Source of the DNA: Embleya scabrispora
GTDB taxonomy: Bacteria; Actinomycetota; Actinomycetes; Streptomycetales; Streptomycetaceae
Reading direction: 5' to 3'
Assembly: GCF_002024165.1 (NCBI RefSeq)
Contig: NZ_MWQN01000001.1
Coordinates: forward strand, 1,550,001 to 1,614,000
DNA: 64,000 bases
The position numbers and the translations under genes are program-made. Below the pieces are notes generated by a model. That model ran no database searches, was not told the DNA's origin, and saw only the letters and a program-made list of their open reading frames with translations. Below are positions 39,372 through 48,421 of this stretch, piece after piece; position 1 is the first letter of the stretch; every line of letters begins with the position of its first letter.

Positions 39372-40079
39372 TCAGGCCTCGGGACGCAACATCGGCGGGT
39401 TGAGCTTCTCCGCGGAGCCTCGACGGAACAGCTGGGCGGGGCGACCGCCCTGGCGCGTGGTGGTGCCACCGGTGGGCACCAGGAAGTCGGGCGTACCCGT
39501 GACCTTGCGGTGGAAGTTGCGTGGGTCCAGAGCCACGCCCCACACCGACTCGTAGACCCGGCGCAGCTCGCCCACGGTGAACTCCTCGGGGCAGAACGCG
39601 GCGGCCAGCGAGGAGTATTCGATCTTGGACCGGGCCCGCTCGACACCGTCCTCCAGGATCCGCGCGTGGTCGAACGCGAGCCGACCGCCGTCGCCCAGCA
39701 GTTCGCCGACCGAGGACCAGCGCGCGCCCGCCGCGTCTCCGCCGGGGCGCGGGGCGGGCAGGTCGGGGGCCAGGACCAGGTAGGCGACGCTGACCACGCG
39801 CATCCGGGGGTCCCGGCCGGGGTCGCCGAACGTGGCGAGTTGTTCGAGGTGCACGGGCAGCCGATCCAGCCCGGTCTCCTCGGCCAGCTCCCGCGCCGCG
39901 GCGGCTTCCAGACCCTCCCCCTCCCGCACGAATCCCCCGGGCAACGCCCAGGCCCCCTGGAACGGCGGCTCGCCCCGACGAATGGTCAGGGCACTCAGAG
40001 CGTGCTCGCGCACCGTGAGGACGACAAGATCCACGGTGACTCCGAAGGGCGGGAAGAGCGAGGTCTCGGAGCGCGGCAT
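39372..40079 (-). CDS. Nudix hydrolase with C-terminal winged helix (NrtR-like architecture)
   Basis: 235 residues. The N-terminal Nudix domain (about 12-145) has an intact Nudix box: GFVREGEGLEAAAARELAEETGL (Gly, Glu, REL-EE-Gly), so hydrolase activity on a nucleoside-diphosphate-linked substrate such as ADP-ribose is plausible. The C-terminal part (EYSSLAAAFCPEEFTVGELRRVYESVWGVALDPRNFHRKVTGTPDFLVPTG) is the winged-helix domain found in NrtR regulators of NAD metabolism. In classic NrtR the Nudix box is usually degenerate. It may therefore be an enzyme, a regulator, or both. No NAD genes flank it. ATG 40079 follows AGGA. Confidence 0.87.
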   Translation of the reverse strand: MPRSETSLFPPFGVTVDLVVLTVREHALSALTIRRGEPPFQGAWALPGGFVREGEGLEAAAARELAEETGLDRLPVHLEQLATFGDPGRDPRMRVVSVAYLVLAPDLPAPRPGGDAAGARWSSVGELLGDGGRLAFDHARILEDGVERARSKIEYSSLAAAFCPEEFTVGELRRVYESVWGVALDPRNFHRKVTGTPDFLVPTGGTTTRQGGRPAQLFRRGSAEKLNPPMLRPEA

Positions 40080-40642
40080 GGAGCGATCCTAGTGCCCGGG
40101 AGCCACTAGCTGTCTGGCTGACGATAAAACCACCGCCAACCTCACCCTTCCCGCAGGCCCCTCGAACAACATCCGGGCACACCCCGAAGCGGAGCGACGT
40201 TCCGCCGCCGAAGTGCCCCACCGATCGGCGGGGGTCGCGCGCGACGGGACAGCGCTGTGGTACCCGACCGAGGCCTGCGCGGGTGGGCCACGGACCGGCC
40301 TGGGCCGACGGGGTGGCGGGGGCGGTCGCCGGCGGACGCGAATCGGGCCGGCTCGGTGGGCACTCCACGGCTCACGACCCCGACTGTTCGCGCAGTCCGG
40401 GTCGCGCCCACGGCATCCGAGCACGAGTGCACCCGCCGGCGGCGTGCCTGCCGCGAGGTGGGCCGGGGGCTCGTTCGGATGGCGGGTGTGGGGCGGCGGC
40501 GGGCGGGATCCGACGGCGTCTCGGTCGGTCCGTCGTGGGCCTCGTCGGAGCGACAGGTGGTGATGAACGACCGCCGCACCGGCGCCTGTGGAGCGGTATG
40601 TGGTGGTGGTGTCGGGGCGGTGGAGGTGCTGTCAGGGGTAGG
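40080..40642. other. 563-bp region with no recognised gene
   Basis: Between the Nudix start and the stop of the glycogen-debranching-like gene, both on the minus strand. It is very GC-rich with long Arg/Pro/Gly-rich open frames on both strands and no ribosome sites. I see no remnant of a known family. The Nudix promoter should lie at the left end, where the sequence is less GC-rich (40110-40135). Confidence 0.5.
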
Positions 40643-42592
40643 TCATGTGGAGAGTTGGAGGGATTCGGGGGCCTCTTCGATGATGGGTTGGCCGGCGCGG
40701 TTCACCCGGACCGTGAAGGGGTCGCCGGCGATGCGCAGGTCGCGGAGTTCGAGTTCGCCGATGTCCAACGGGCCGCCCGGGCGCACGGTGACGCGGCCGG
40801 TGGGGGCGTCGGGGCGGATGCCGGCGAGGGCTACCAGGACCGGCAGGACCGCGCCGGCGGCGCGGGCGAGGGGGCGGCAGGCCAGCGGGTGGGCCACCGG
40901 TGCGTGGCCCTCGGCGCGTTGTTCACCCGCGTGCATCTCCGGCAGCCGGTACTGGAACCACGGCGCGGCGTCGAGCAGTCCGGCGAACAACCGCTGTGCG
41001 GCGTCGGGATGACCGGCCTCGGCCAGCCCGGCCACCGCCACGCAGGTGTCGTGGGTGCGCACCACGCCGCCGCGCGCGGCGAGCGGGTGATAACCGGGCG
41101 TCCGGGCCGAGGTGCCGCGCAGGCCCCAGCCGCAGTCCAAGTCGGGCGCGGTCAGCCGACGGGCCACCGCCTCGCTGCCGGTGTCGTCCAGGATGCCGCT
41201 GCCGGGCAGGTGCGCCATCGCCGAGGAGGCCACCGGGATCGGCCGACCGCCGGGGTCGAGCGCCGCCGCGTAGTACTCCCCCGCCGCGTCCTCGGCCCGG
41301 AACGCCCGGCGAAACGCCACGGCCAACTCTTCGGCCCGCTCGCGTAACGCCGCCCCGCCCGGCAGGTCGTGCGCGTCGAGGAGTGCCGCGCCGTGCCGCG
41401 CGGCCTCGTACGTCTGGGCCTGGAGTTCACACGGCGCCGGCCCCTCGGGCCCGAGCCTTGCGAAGTCGCCGGGTCGCTCGCCCAGCGTCCGGGTCAGATG
41501 TCCGAGCGCGCGGCCGAGCGCGGGCAGCAGCGCGGCGGTCTCGGTGGCGGGCAGCCCCCACCGCCACGCCTCGCCGAGCAGCGTGACGAACAGCGCGGTC
41601 GAGCCCACACAGTCGTAGCGCACGTGCTCGCCGCTCCGCCCCAGGGTGTGCGGGATGCGCCCGGGCTCCTCGCCGACCCCGGGTCGCGACCGCACCCCCT
41701 GACGTGACGCGAGCAACCGCAATACGCCGCTCGCGAAGCGGGTGCCCAGCGGCAGCAGCATCCGGGCCGTCCACAGCGCGTCGCGCCCGGCGGGGGCGAG
41801 TTGCCAGGGCGCGCCGACGACGGGCAGCGCCGCGGTCGGCAGATCCGGATCGGGGACCACGAGCAACGCCCGCAGATCGCGCAGGCCCTGATCGACCCAG
41901 GCCGCCACCCGTACGTCGTCGCAGCGCACCCGCGGCTCGGTCCACGGCGGCCGGCCCGAGACCGCGCGCGGGCCGGACCGCCCGGGCACCGGCTCGGCGA
42001 GCATGCGCAGTTCGACCGACCATGAACGGGCCGGCTCCAGCGCCACCTCCCAGCGCAGCGTCGCGGTGGCGGCCAGCGCGGTGTCCGGTGCGGGCTCGGC
42101 CACCGCGCGCACCGACATGCCGTCCGGCGCGCTCCAGCCCAGGCCTGCCGCCGCGACCCGGGCGGGCAGTTCGGCCGGCCGGTATCCGGCGCGCAGCGCG
42201 TCGAGCGGCATCAGGTCGGCGCCCAGCACCATCTCGACCGGGAAGCTCAGCGGCCGGCGACCGGTGTTGCGCACCACGATCCGCTCCCGGCCGTCGGCGA
42301 ACCGGGTGCGCTCGACCACGAGGGCGGGGTCGGGCGTGGTGTCCGCGGCGAATCGGCGCATCGCCAGGTATCGCACGGCCCCCGCGGCGACCACGTGCCC
42401 GGACAGCGGCTCCGGCTCGATGCCGCCGAGGGTCAGCACATTGCGCGAAAGCGTGCGTCGCCCGTCGTGGTACACGCCCTCCACGCCCCGACCGCGCAGT
42501 TGCCCGTCGCGACCGCCGATCGCCATGCCCGGCGCGTCCACGCAGACGAGCGCGTCGTGCGCGACCGGATGTGGAATCGTGCTCACCGTCAC
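40643..42592 (-). CDS. Glycogen-debranching N-terminal-domain protein (amylo-alpha-1,6-glucosidase-like)
   Basis: 649 residues. The N-terminal beta domain (about 10-210) has HDALVCVDAPGMAIGGRDGQLRGRGVEGVYHDGRRTLSRNVLTLGG, and the rest is an (alpha/alpha)6-barrel-like region with WQLAPAGRDALWTARMLLPLGT and ELQAQTYEAARHGAALLD. Such proteins act on alpha-glucan branch points or on trehalose/glycogen-like substrates, and in Streptomyces they are often listed as amylo-alpha-1,6-glucosidase. No signal peptide. The GTG at 42592 with GGGAGG 7 nt before it is preferred over an ATG at 42649 that lacks a site. I cannot confirm the catalytic acid residues. Confidence 0.83.
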   Translation of the reverse strand: MTVSTIPHPVAHDALVCVDAPGMAIGGRDGQLRGRGVEGVYHDGRRTLSRNVLTLGGIEPEPLSGHVVAAGAVRYLAMRRFAADTTPDPALVVERTRFADGRERIVVRNTGRRPLSFPVEMVLGADLMPLDALRAGYRPAELPARVAAAGLGWSAPDGMSVRAVAEPAPDTALAATATLRWEVALEPARSWSVELRMLAEPVPGRSGPRAVSGRPPWTEPRVRCDDVRVAAWVDQGLRDLRALLVVPDPDLPTAALPVVGAPWQLAPAGRDALWTARMLLPLGTRFASGVLRLLASRQGVRSRPGVGEEPGRIPHTLGRSGEHVRYDCVGSTALFVTLLGEAWRWGLPATETAALLPALGRALGHLTRTLGERPGDFARLGPEGPAPCELQAQTYEAARHGAALLDAHDLPGGAALRERAEELAVAFRRAFRAEDAAGEYYAAALDPGGRPIPVASSAMAHLPGSGILDDTGSEAVARRLTAPDLDCGWGLRGTSARTPGYHPLAARGGVVRTHDTCVAVAGLAEAGHPDAAQRLFAGLLDAAPWFQYRLPEMHAGEQRAEGHAPVAHPLACRPLARAAGAVLPVLVALAGIRPDAPTGRVTVRPGGPLDIGELELRDLRIAGDPFTVRVNRAGQPIIEEAPESLQLST

Positions 42593-42720
42593 GCTCTCGC
42601 CTCCCGCTTCTCCCAGGTCCCACGCGGCGCCGGAATCGCGCCGTTCCATCCGGACGGCGGCGGCGCGTCGAGCCGCACCGCACCCCCGCGTTCGTCAACC
42701 GGCCCCCGGCCCCCCAACGC

Positions 42721-43932
42721 TCACGGCGCCCGGTTGGTCACGGCATCGCGAAAGATCCGCCGCCGCACCTCGGCGGCGCTCAGGGGGCTGTTGATCGCCG
42801 AGTGCAGCAGCCGCGCCATGGTGTATCCGGGATCGGCGCGCAGCGCCCCGGTCACCGCGACCCGGGCCAACACGCCGTCGTGCGCCGTCCAGGCCGCCCA
42901 CGCGGCGAGGGTGAGCGGCGGCGCGGACGCGGGCGCGAAGGCCCGACGCGCGAGCACGGTCCACAGGGCGAGCAACGCGCGGTCGTCGGCCTCCCCCGGC
43001 GTCTCCCCGTGCCACGCCATCACCTCGTCGCGCACCCGCGCGTCACCGAGCCCCAATACCAGTCGCGCCGCCTCCTCCGGCTCGATCTCGGTATTCCCGG
43101 CCCGAAACCGAATCCGGTGGCCCGCCAACGCAATCAACGTGCGCCCCGGCTCGAAGCCGGCGGAATCGCCACGCACGTCGGTGTACGCACGCAGTATCCG
43201 CTCGCGCATCGCATACTCCGGCGGCCGAAACAGCCGCATCAGATCGGTCAAGGAGGCCGGCTCCGGCAACCCGGCCCAGACCGCGGTGGCGGCCACGGTC
43301 GAATTACGTTCGGTACGCAACGGCGTACCTTCCATCGGACAACACCGCGCATCGTCGCACCCATAGGACCACCACCGCCCGGCGGTGACACACACCGCTT
43401 CCCGAACCTCGATCCCACGAGCCGCACACTCGCGCGCGATCGCCTCATGCAGAGGCCGCAGCCGGCCGACGGTCGCGGGCAGGTCATCGAGGGGGGCGGA
43501 GGAAGAACCGGGCAACCCTTCCGCCGTCCCGGAAGCCTCCGGGGCGTCCGGGGCACCCGACCCATCGGATCCATCGGAGGCGTCGCCCGCACGCGACGTC
43601 CCGGCCGCCTCCGCCCCGCTCATCCGGCCGCTCTCCCCGTCGGCGTATATCGCCACCGCGACCCCACGCGCGCCGGTCCGCACCAGCAGGCGGGCGAAAT
43701 GCCGGGCGGCGTTCACGAAGTCGGCCGGGGCCGGAAGGTCGTGCCGCAACACCGGCCCGACCCGGCTCCGATCCCCCGGCAGGATCCCGAGCAGCACCAC
43801 GCTGTCGGTGGGCCGCACGCCGATCAGATACGGCACGGCCTCCACCAGATCGGCGGGCGAGCGAACCCGCAGGACGGATTGCGGGGTCATGGCCACATAG
43901 GGCGGGCGGTCGAACCCGTCGGTGTCGTTCAT
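42721..43932 (-). CDS. DUF4192 family protein
   Basis: 403 residues. Family text near the start: LRVRSPADLVEAVPYLIGVRPTDSVVLLGIL, then ARRVAVAIYADGE-like ARGVAVAIYADGES. An interruption of about 45 residues rich in Gly/Ala/Ser/Asp/Pro (about 108-150) sits before GIEVREAVCVTAGRWWSYGCDDARCCPMEGTPL, and the C-terminal part is a helical domain with APPLTLAAWAAWTAHDGVLARVAV. DUF4192 proteins are cytoplasmic and occur across actinobacteria, often beside recQ as here; no function is known. The Cys-rich GCDDARCCP motif is conserved in the family. The start ATG at 43932 has a weak ribosome site. Confidence 0.87.
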   Translation of the reverse strand: MNDTDGFDRPPYVAMTPQSVLRVRSPADLVEAVPYLIGVRPTDSVVLLGILPGDRSRVGPVLRHDLPAPADFVNAARHFARLLVRTGARGVAVAIYADGESGRMSGAEAAGTSRAGDASDGSDGSGAPDAPEASGTAEGLPGSSSAPLDDLPATVGRLRPLHEAIARECAARGIEVREAVCVTAGRWWSYGCDDARCCPMEGTPLRTERNSTVAATAVWAGLPEPASLTDLMRLFRPPEYAMRERILRAYTDVRGDSAGFEPGRTLIALAGHRIRFRAGNTEIEPEEAARLVLGLGDARVRDEVMAWHGETPGEADDRALLALWTVLARRAFAPASAPPLTLAAWAAWTAHDGVLARVAVTGALRADPGYTMARLLHSAINSPLSAAEVRRRIFRDAVTNRAP

Positions 43933-44246
43933 GCATCGAGCGTCCGCTCGACACCACTGCCGACCGGACTCCCGCAACCCGGCCGTGCACAACTCGCCCC
44001 TTGTGGACCGCCGACTCGACAACACCGAACCCCAGCGTCCCAACGAACGAGGTCCAAGCGACCCGTCGGCGAGCGGACGAATCCACGTCAAGCCTGTGGA
44101 GTCGCACGGCGAAGGGGGCCGGCCGGGTCTATCGGGCGCGGCGAGGGTGGTTGCCGGCGGGGTGGCCGATGGGTAGGCGACGCGTTTCTGCACAAAACCG
44201 TGCACCTGCCCTCCTCCCCGTCGGGGTGGGGGGTTACAAAGGGGGC
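43933..44246. other. 314-bp divergent region between the DUF4192 and recQ genes
   Basis: Must contain both promoters. No convincing -10/-35 pair, operator palindrome or small gene was found. Confidence 0.45.
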
Positions 44247-46436
44247 ATGAAACAGGACGACGCCGGCACCGGCCCAAGCGATACCGAACCGGGCGGCACC
44301 GATCGCGCCCGGTCCGACACCGGATCCGCCGCGGGGACCGAGTTGCGCGATCGTGCCGACGCCGTGTTGCGGGAGCTGGTGGGGGGCGAGGCTCGGCTGC
44401 GGGAGGATCAGTGGCGGGCCGTCGAGGCCCTGGTCGCGCGGCATCGGCGGGTTCTGGTGGTGCAGCGCACCGGGTGGGGCAAGTCGGCGGTGTACTTCGT
44501 GGCCACCGCGCTGCTGCGTGCTCGTGGGGCGGGGCCCACCGTGATCGTTTCGCCGCTGTTGGCGCTGATGCGCAATCAGGTCGACGCCGCCGCCCGCGCC
44601 GGGATCCGGGCCCGCACCATCAACTCGGCCAACGTCGACGATTGGGACGCGGTGCAGGCGGAGGTCGCCGGCGGCACGGTGGATGTGCTTCTGGTCAGCC
44701 CGGAAAGGCTCAACAATCCCGATTTTCGGGACACCGTGTTGCCTAAGTTGGCCGCCACCACCGGGCTGCTCGTGGTGGACGAGGCGCACTGCGTCTCCGA
44801 CTGGGGGCACGACTTCCGGCCCGACTACCGTCGCCTGCGCACCCTCCTGGAGGAGTTGCCGGCGGGCGTTCCGGTCCTGGCCACCACCGCCACCGCGAAT
44901 GCCCGGGTGAGCACCGACGTGGCCGAACAACTGGACCCGACCGGCGACGCGTTGGTCCTGCGCGGCGCACTCGATCGGGAGAGCCTGTCGCTGGGCGTGT
45001 TGCGCCTGCCCGATCCGGCCGAGCGGCTGGCCTGGCTCGACACGCACCTGCCCGAGCTGCCGGGCTCGGGGATCGTCTACACGCTGACCGTCGCCGCCGC
45101 CGAGGAGGTCACCGCGTTCCTGCGCTCGCGCGGCCACGCGGTCGCCTCCTACTCGGGCCGCACCGAGGACGCCGAGCGACGGGTCGCAGAGGCAGACCTG
45201 CTGGCCAACCGGGTCAAGGCGCTGGTGGCCACCTCCGCCCTGGGCATGGGCTTCGACAAGGGCGACCTGGGCTTCGTCGTACACCTGGGCGCCCCGCAGT
45301 CGCCGATCGCCTACTACCAGCAGATCGGCCGGGCCGGGCGCGCGGTGGAGCGCGCCGACGTACTGCTGCTGCCCGGCCGCGAGGACGAGGCGATCTGGCG
45401 CTACTTCGGCTCGCTCGGCTTCCCCGCCCGCGAGCAGGTCGAGCGCACCCTGGCCGCCCTGGAGGGCGCCGGGCGCCCGCTGTCCACGCAGGCCCTCGAA
45501 CCCCTCGTGGAACTGCGCCGCAACCGCCTGGAGCTGATGCTCAAGGTGCTCGACGTCGACGGCGCGGTCAAGCGGGTGCGCGGCGGCTGGATCACCACCG
45601 GCCACCCCTGGGTGTACGACGCGGAGCGCTACGCGCGCGTGGCCGCCGCCCGCGAGCACGAACAGCAGTCCATGCGCGACTACCAGGCCGACGGCACCTG
45701 CCGGATGGAGTTCCTGCGCCGCTGCCTGGACGACCCGGGCGCCGCCCCGTGCGGGCGCTGCGACACGTGTGCCGGGCCGCGCCACGACGCGCGGGTGGAT
45801 CCCGCCTCGCGCGAGGCGGCCCGCGCCGCGCTGGGCCGGCCGGGCGTGGAGGTGGAGGCGCGCCGGATGTGGCCCACCGGCATGGCGGTCACCGGGGTCG
45901 CGTTCAAGGGCCGCATCCCCGACGGCGAGCAGGCCGCGGCGGGCCGGGCCCTGGGCCGCTCCTCCGACATCGGCTGGGGCAACCGGCTGCGCCCGATCCT
46001 GGCCCCCGGCGCACCCGACGGCCCCGTCCCCGACGCCGCGTTCGCCGCCGTCGTCGAGGTCCTGGCCGGGTGGGGCTGGCAGCGGCGCCCCGGAGGCGTG
46101 GTCACCATCGCCTCGCACACGCGCGGCACGCTGATCGACAGCCTGGGCGAGCGGCTGGCCGAGGTCGGCCGGCTGCCCTGGCTGGGGCGGGTGGAATACG
46201 CGCCGGGCGCCGGCGGCCCGGCTCCGCGCAGCAACAGCGCCCAGCGGCTGCGCACGGTCGCCGACGCGTTCGTCCTGCCGCCCGACGTCGCCGAGCGGGT
46301 GGCCGCCCTCGGCGCCCCGGTCCTGCTGGTCGACGACCGCACCGACACGGGGTGGACGCTCACCGTGGCGGCCCGCCTGCTGCGTCGCGCCGGCGCCGTG
46401 CAGGTGTTGCCCCTGGTGCTCATGATGGAGGGGTGA
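44247..46436 (+). CDS. recQ: RecQ-family DNA helicase with C-terminal phosphoribosyltransferase-like domain
   Basis: 729 residues. Helicase motifs: RTGWGKSAVYF (Walker A variant), VSPLLALMRNQV (Ia), VVDEAHCVSDWGHDFRPDY (DEAH), ATTATAN (III), and QIGRAGRAVERAD (VI). A RecQ zinc module follows (CRMEFLRRCLDDPGAAPCGRCDTC). Instead of an HRDC domain, the C-terminal ~150 residues end in VAALGAPVLLVDDRTDTGWTLTVAARLLRRAGAVQVLPLVL, the PRPP-binding VLVDD-x-x-x-TG-x-T pattern of type I phosphoribosyltransferases such as ComF. It unwinds branched DNA in repair; what the PRT-like part does is unknown. A GGGGG run lies just before ATG 44247. Confidence 0.9.
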   Translation: MKQDDAGTGPSDTEPGGTDRARSDTGSAAGTELRDRADAVLRELVGGEARLREDQWRAVEALVARHRRVLVVQRTGWGKSAVYFVATALLRARGAGPTVIVSPLLALMRNQVDAAARAGIRARTINSANVDDWDAVQAEVAGGTVDVLLVSPERLNNPDFRDTVLPKLAATTGLLVVDEAHCVSDWGHDFRPDYRRLRTLLEELPAGVPVLATTATANARVSTDVAEQLDPTGDALVLRGALDRESLSLGVLRLPDPAERLAWLDTHLPELPGSGIVYTLTVAAAEEVTAFLRSRGHAVASYSGRTEDAERRVAEADLLANRVKALVATSALGMGFDKGDLGFVVHLGAPQSPIAYYQQIGRAGRAVERADVLLLPGREDEAIWRYFGSLGFPAREQVERTLAALEGAGRPLSTQALEPLVELRRNRLELMLKVLDVDGAVKRVRGGWITTGHPWVYDAERYARVAAAREHEQQSMRDYQADGTCRMEFLRRCLDDPGAAPCGRCDTCAGPRHDARVDPASREAARAALGRPGVEVEARRMWPTGMAVTGVAFKGRIPDGEQAAAGRALGRSSDIGWGNRLRPILAPGAPDGPVPDAAFAAVVEVLAGWGWQRRPGGVVTIASHTRGTLIDSLGERLAEVGRLPWLGRVEYAPGAGGPAPRSNSAQRLRTVADAFVLPPDVAERVAALGAPVLLVDDRTDTGWTLTVAARLLRRAGAVQVLPLVLMMEG

Positions 46437-46657
46437 CCCGCGCGGGCCGGTCGCCCGACCCGCCCGATCGGTCGCCGGGCCGTCACGCGGACGTAGCGAA
46501 TGATCACCGGTACGTGTTGCCGAGTTCGTCGGCGTCACGCAAGAATCGACAAGGCGTTCTCTTCACTTTCCCGTGCGGGCCCCGTCGGCGCCGCTCCGCC
46601 GCGAGCCGCCCGCAGTGGGAGCGCGCGCCGCTGTCCGCCATGGACGGAAGGAGGACC

Positions 46658-47320
46658 GTGCACATCGCCGCAACCGCGTCCCCGGCGCCGGCCCCCACCG
46701 GCACGCCCCCGGCCAGTCCCTCCCGCTGGTTGGACCCGGAGTCCTGGCGCGCGCGCCGGATTCCCCTGCTGCGCGATCCGCGAGCACTGCTCAACCGGCT
46801 CCACGACCTGCACCGTCCGGCCGCGCGCACGGCGGTGGTCGCGGTCCTGGATCGGTCCGAACGGCCGGTCGCCAGCGCGTCCTTCGGCTTCGGCGAGGGC
46901 CGTACCGACGGCTGGCGCTGTCGCAATCTGATCCTGACCAACCTGCGCCTGATCGTCCCCGACGAGCTGCGCCGGGGCACCCCCACGCACACCGCGGTGT
47001 TGGCGGTGCATCGCGAGGGCGGGCGCGGCTGGGCGGCGGACGACGGCCGCTGGATGTGGGGGCTGCACGACGCGTGCGTCCTGCACGGTCTGCGCTGCGG
47101 CGCCTTCGCGATCGTCGCGGAGGACGGCTGGCAACTGGTCGCCGACGGGCGTCGCGGACGTACCCCCGCGCTGCCCCCGGGCCGCGACGGCGGTCCCGGC
47201 GCCGGAACGCCGATCAGGGCAGCGGGCATCGCCCCGGCCCGCGCCGCGACGGAACTGCCGCAGGTGCGCTACCTGCCGGAGGCGGGGCCCACTCCCCTGG
47301 TACGACCCTCCGCGTCCTGA
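46658..47320 (+). CDS. Conserved-looking protein of unknown function
   Basis: 220 residues. The N-terminus is Ala/Pro-rich. The folded part (about 25-160) has ARTAVVAVLDRSERPVASASFGFGEGRTDGWRCRNLILTNLRLIVPDELRRGTPTHTAVLAVHREGGRGWAADDGRWMWGLHDACVLHGLRCGAFAIVAEDGWQLV, with balanced composition that looks genuine. I do not recognise a named domain. The GTG at 46658 sits after GGAAGGAGG; an ATG at 46640 in the same frame lacks a site. It lies downstream of recQ in the same direction but 221 bp away, so probably separately transcribed. Confidence 0.68.
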   Translation: MHIAATASPAPAPTGTPPASPSRWLDPESWRARRIPLLRDPRALLNRLHDLHRPAARTAVVAVLDRSERPVASASFGFGEGRTDGWRCRNLILTNLRLIVPDELRRGTPTHTAVLAVHREGGRGWAADDGRWMWGLHDACVLHGLRCGAFAIVAEDGWQLVADGRRGRTPALPPGRDGGPGAGTPIRAAGIAPARAATELPQVRYLPEAGPTPLVRPSAS

Positions 47321-47335
47321 TGGACACGTGTGTGA

Positions 47336-47704
47336 TCAGGCGGTGAGACCACGCTCGGCGAGCCAGTCGACCAGATCGGTCGTGACCGTCAACGCGTGGT
47401 CCTGAACGAGCTCCGGACTCTGCAGCCGCGTGCGCAGATGTTGCGCGTGGAACGGCTTGATCCCGGAGATCAACTTGCGTACCCCGAACACGTTGCAGAA
47501 CGCCCGGTCGTCACCGGCCGAGAAGGCGCGGTCCCATTCCTGGCGTTCTTCCCCGATCAAGGTCGTGTAGGCGTACCGGTTGAGATAGCCCGACAACATG
47601 TCGATGACAGTGCTACAGGCCCGGTACTGCTGTATTTTCAGCCGGTCCTCCTGGTCGCTGAGGAACCGGTCAAGGAGCTGCGCGATCGACGGCGATTCCG
47701 ACAT
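47336..47704 (-). CDS. 122-residue helical protein, integrase-core-binding-like, unknown function
   Basis: MSESPSIAQLLDRFLSDQEDRLKIQQYRACSTVIDMLSGYLNRYAY continues with LIGEERQEWDRAFSAGDDRAFCNVFGVRKLISGIKPFHAQHL and ends VTTDLVDWLAERGLTA. The order (short helices, FLxxQ, a helix ending in GYLNxYAY, an acidic FCxxFGxxKL segment, and LxxWLxxxG) resembles the SAM-like DNA-binding head found before the catalytic part of tyrosine recombinases and in some SEC-C proteins. There is no catalytic domain. The coding sequence is less GC-extreme than its neighbours and lacks a strong ribosome site. The resemblance is from memory and needs a profile search. The gene converges on the upstream unknown gene with a 15-bp gap. 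Confidence 0.62.
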   Translation of the reverse strand: MSESPSIAQLLDRFLSDQEDRLKIQQYRACSTVIDMLSGYLNRYAYTTLIGEERQEWDRAFSAGDDRAFCNVFGVRKLISGIKPFHAQHLRTRLQSPELVQDHALTVTTDLVDWLAERGLTA

Positions 47705-47800
47705 GGCAACGAACCGTAGCCGACCTTGGCGATCCGCGGGGCAGGGGGCCCGAGTTCGGTCGGACCGGATACGGCCGGGCCCCCTACGTGCTACGACGTC

Positions 47801-48421
47801 TTACGCGACGCCGGTGAGCGCGCGCACCCGCTCCACGTCGCCGCAGACCGTGACCGACGCCCCGGCCGTGAGCGCCGAGGTCAGGATGCGACCCGCGTCG
47901 GCGCCCTCGGCGAAACCGTTGACCACGACGACGACCGCGGGCCGCCGCAGCGGACGCGAGGCCGGCAGCGACGCGTAGAACACGTCCTTGCCCTCGTCGT
48001 ATTGGCGCCAGTACTGCGCGGCGCCGAACGTCTCCTCGTGCTGCTGCCACGGGTGCGGCCCACCCGTGGTCAGCACCAGGATGGCGCCGGGCTCGGTACC
48101 GGCCTCCAGGAGCGCGTCGACCGCGTCGTCGGCGACGTCGAAGACGTCGTCCGCGCCGGCGGGGATCAGCGTCACGCGCGGCGTCGGCGAGGCGGACAGG
48201 TCGGGGCCGGGCTTGGCCGCACCCGGCTTCGGGGGACCGGGCTTGGCCGGACCGGGCTTGGCCGCCGCACTCGCCTGCCGCGGCACGGCGGGCTTGGGCG
48301 GGCTCGGCTTCGGGCGCGGTCCGGGCTTGGGCACCGCGCCGGACGGACGCGGCACGGACGGGGTCTCTGCTGCGGACGTCGTGTCCGCGGTGTTTTCGGC
48401 AGTCACCGGATTCACAGTCAT
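47801..48421 (-). CDS. Stand-alone domain resembling the C-terminal end of SF1 (UvrD-like) helicases
   Basis: 206 residues. Residues 1-80 are Ala/Pro/Lys-rich and disordered. The rest (about 81-206) reads PRVTLIPAGADDVFDVADDAVDALLEAGTEPGAILVLTTGGPHPWQQHEETFGAAQYWRQYDEGKDVFYASLPASRPLRRPAVVVVVNGFAEGADAGRILTSALTAGASVTVCGDVERVRAL. The run VLTTG-x-x-HP...YW..(F)....VFY....-x-x-L-x-R-PAVVVxxN resembles the last motor subdomain of certain UvrD/DEAD-like SF1 helicases, where it is followed by a GLSRA arginine-finger motif. Here that motif is SALTAGA, so no ATPase function is expected. There is no Walker A. The recognition is from memory and should be tested by profile search. Confidence 0.6.
   Translation of the reverse strand: MTVNPVTAENTADTTSAAETPSVPRPSGAVPKPGPRPKPSPPKPAVPRQASAAAKPGPAKPGPPKPGAAKPGPDLSASPTPRVTLIPAGADDVFDVADDAVDALLEAGTEPGAILVLTTGGPHPWQQHEETFGAAQYWRQYDEGKDVFYASLPASRPLRRPAVVVVVNGFAEGADAGRILTSALTAGASVTVCGDVERVRALTGVA

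Noticed and set aside
40142-40579. A 145-codon frame on the minus strand in the gap at 40.1-40.6 kb
   Set aside because: Arg/Pro/Ser-rich, no ribosome site, no family resemblance; composition typical of noncoding high-GC DNA.
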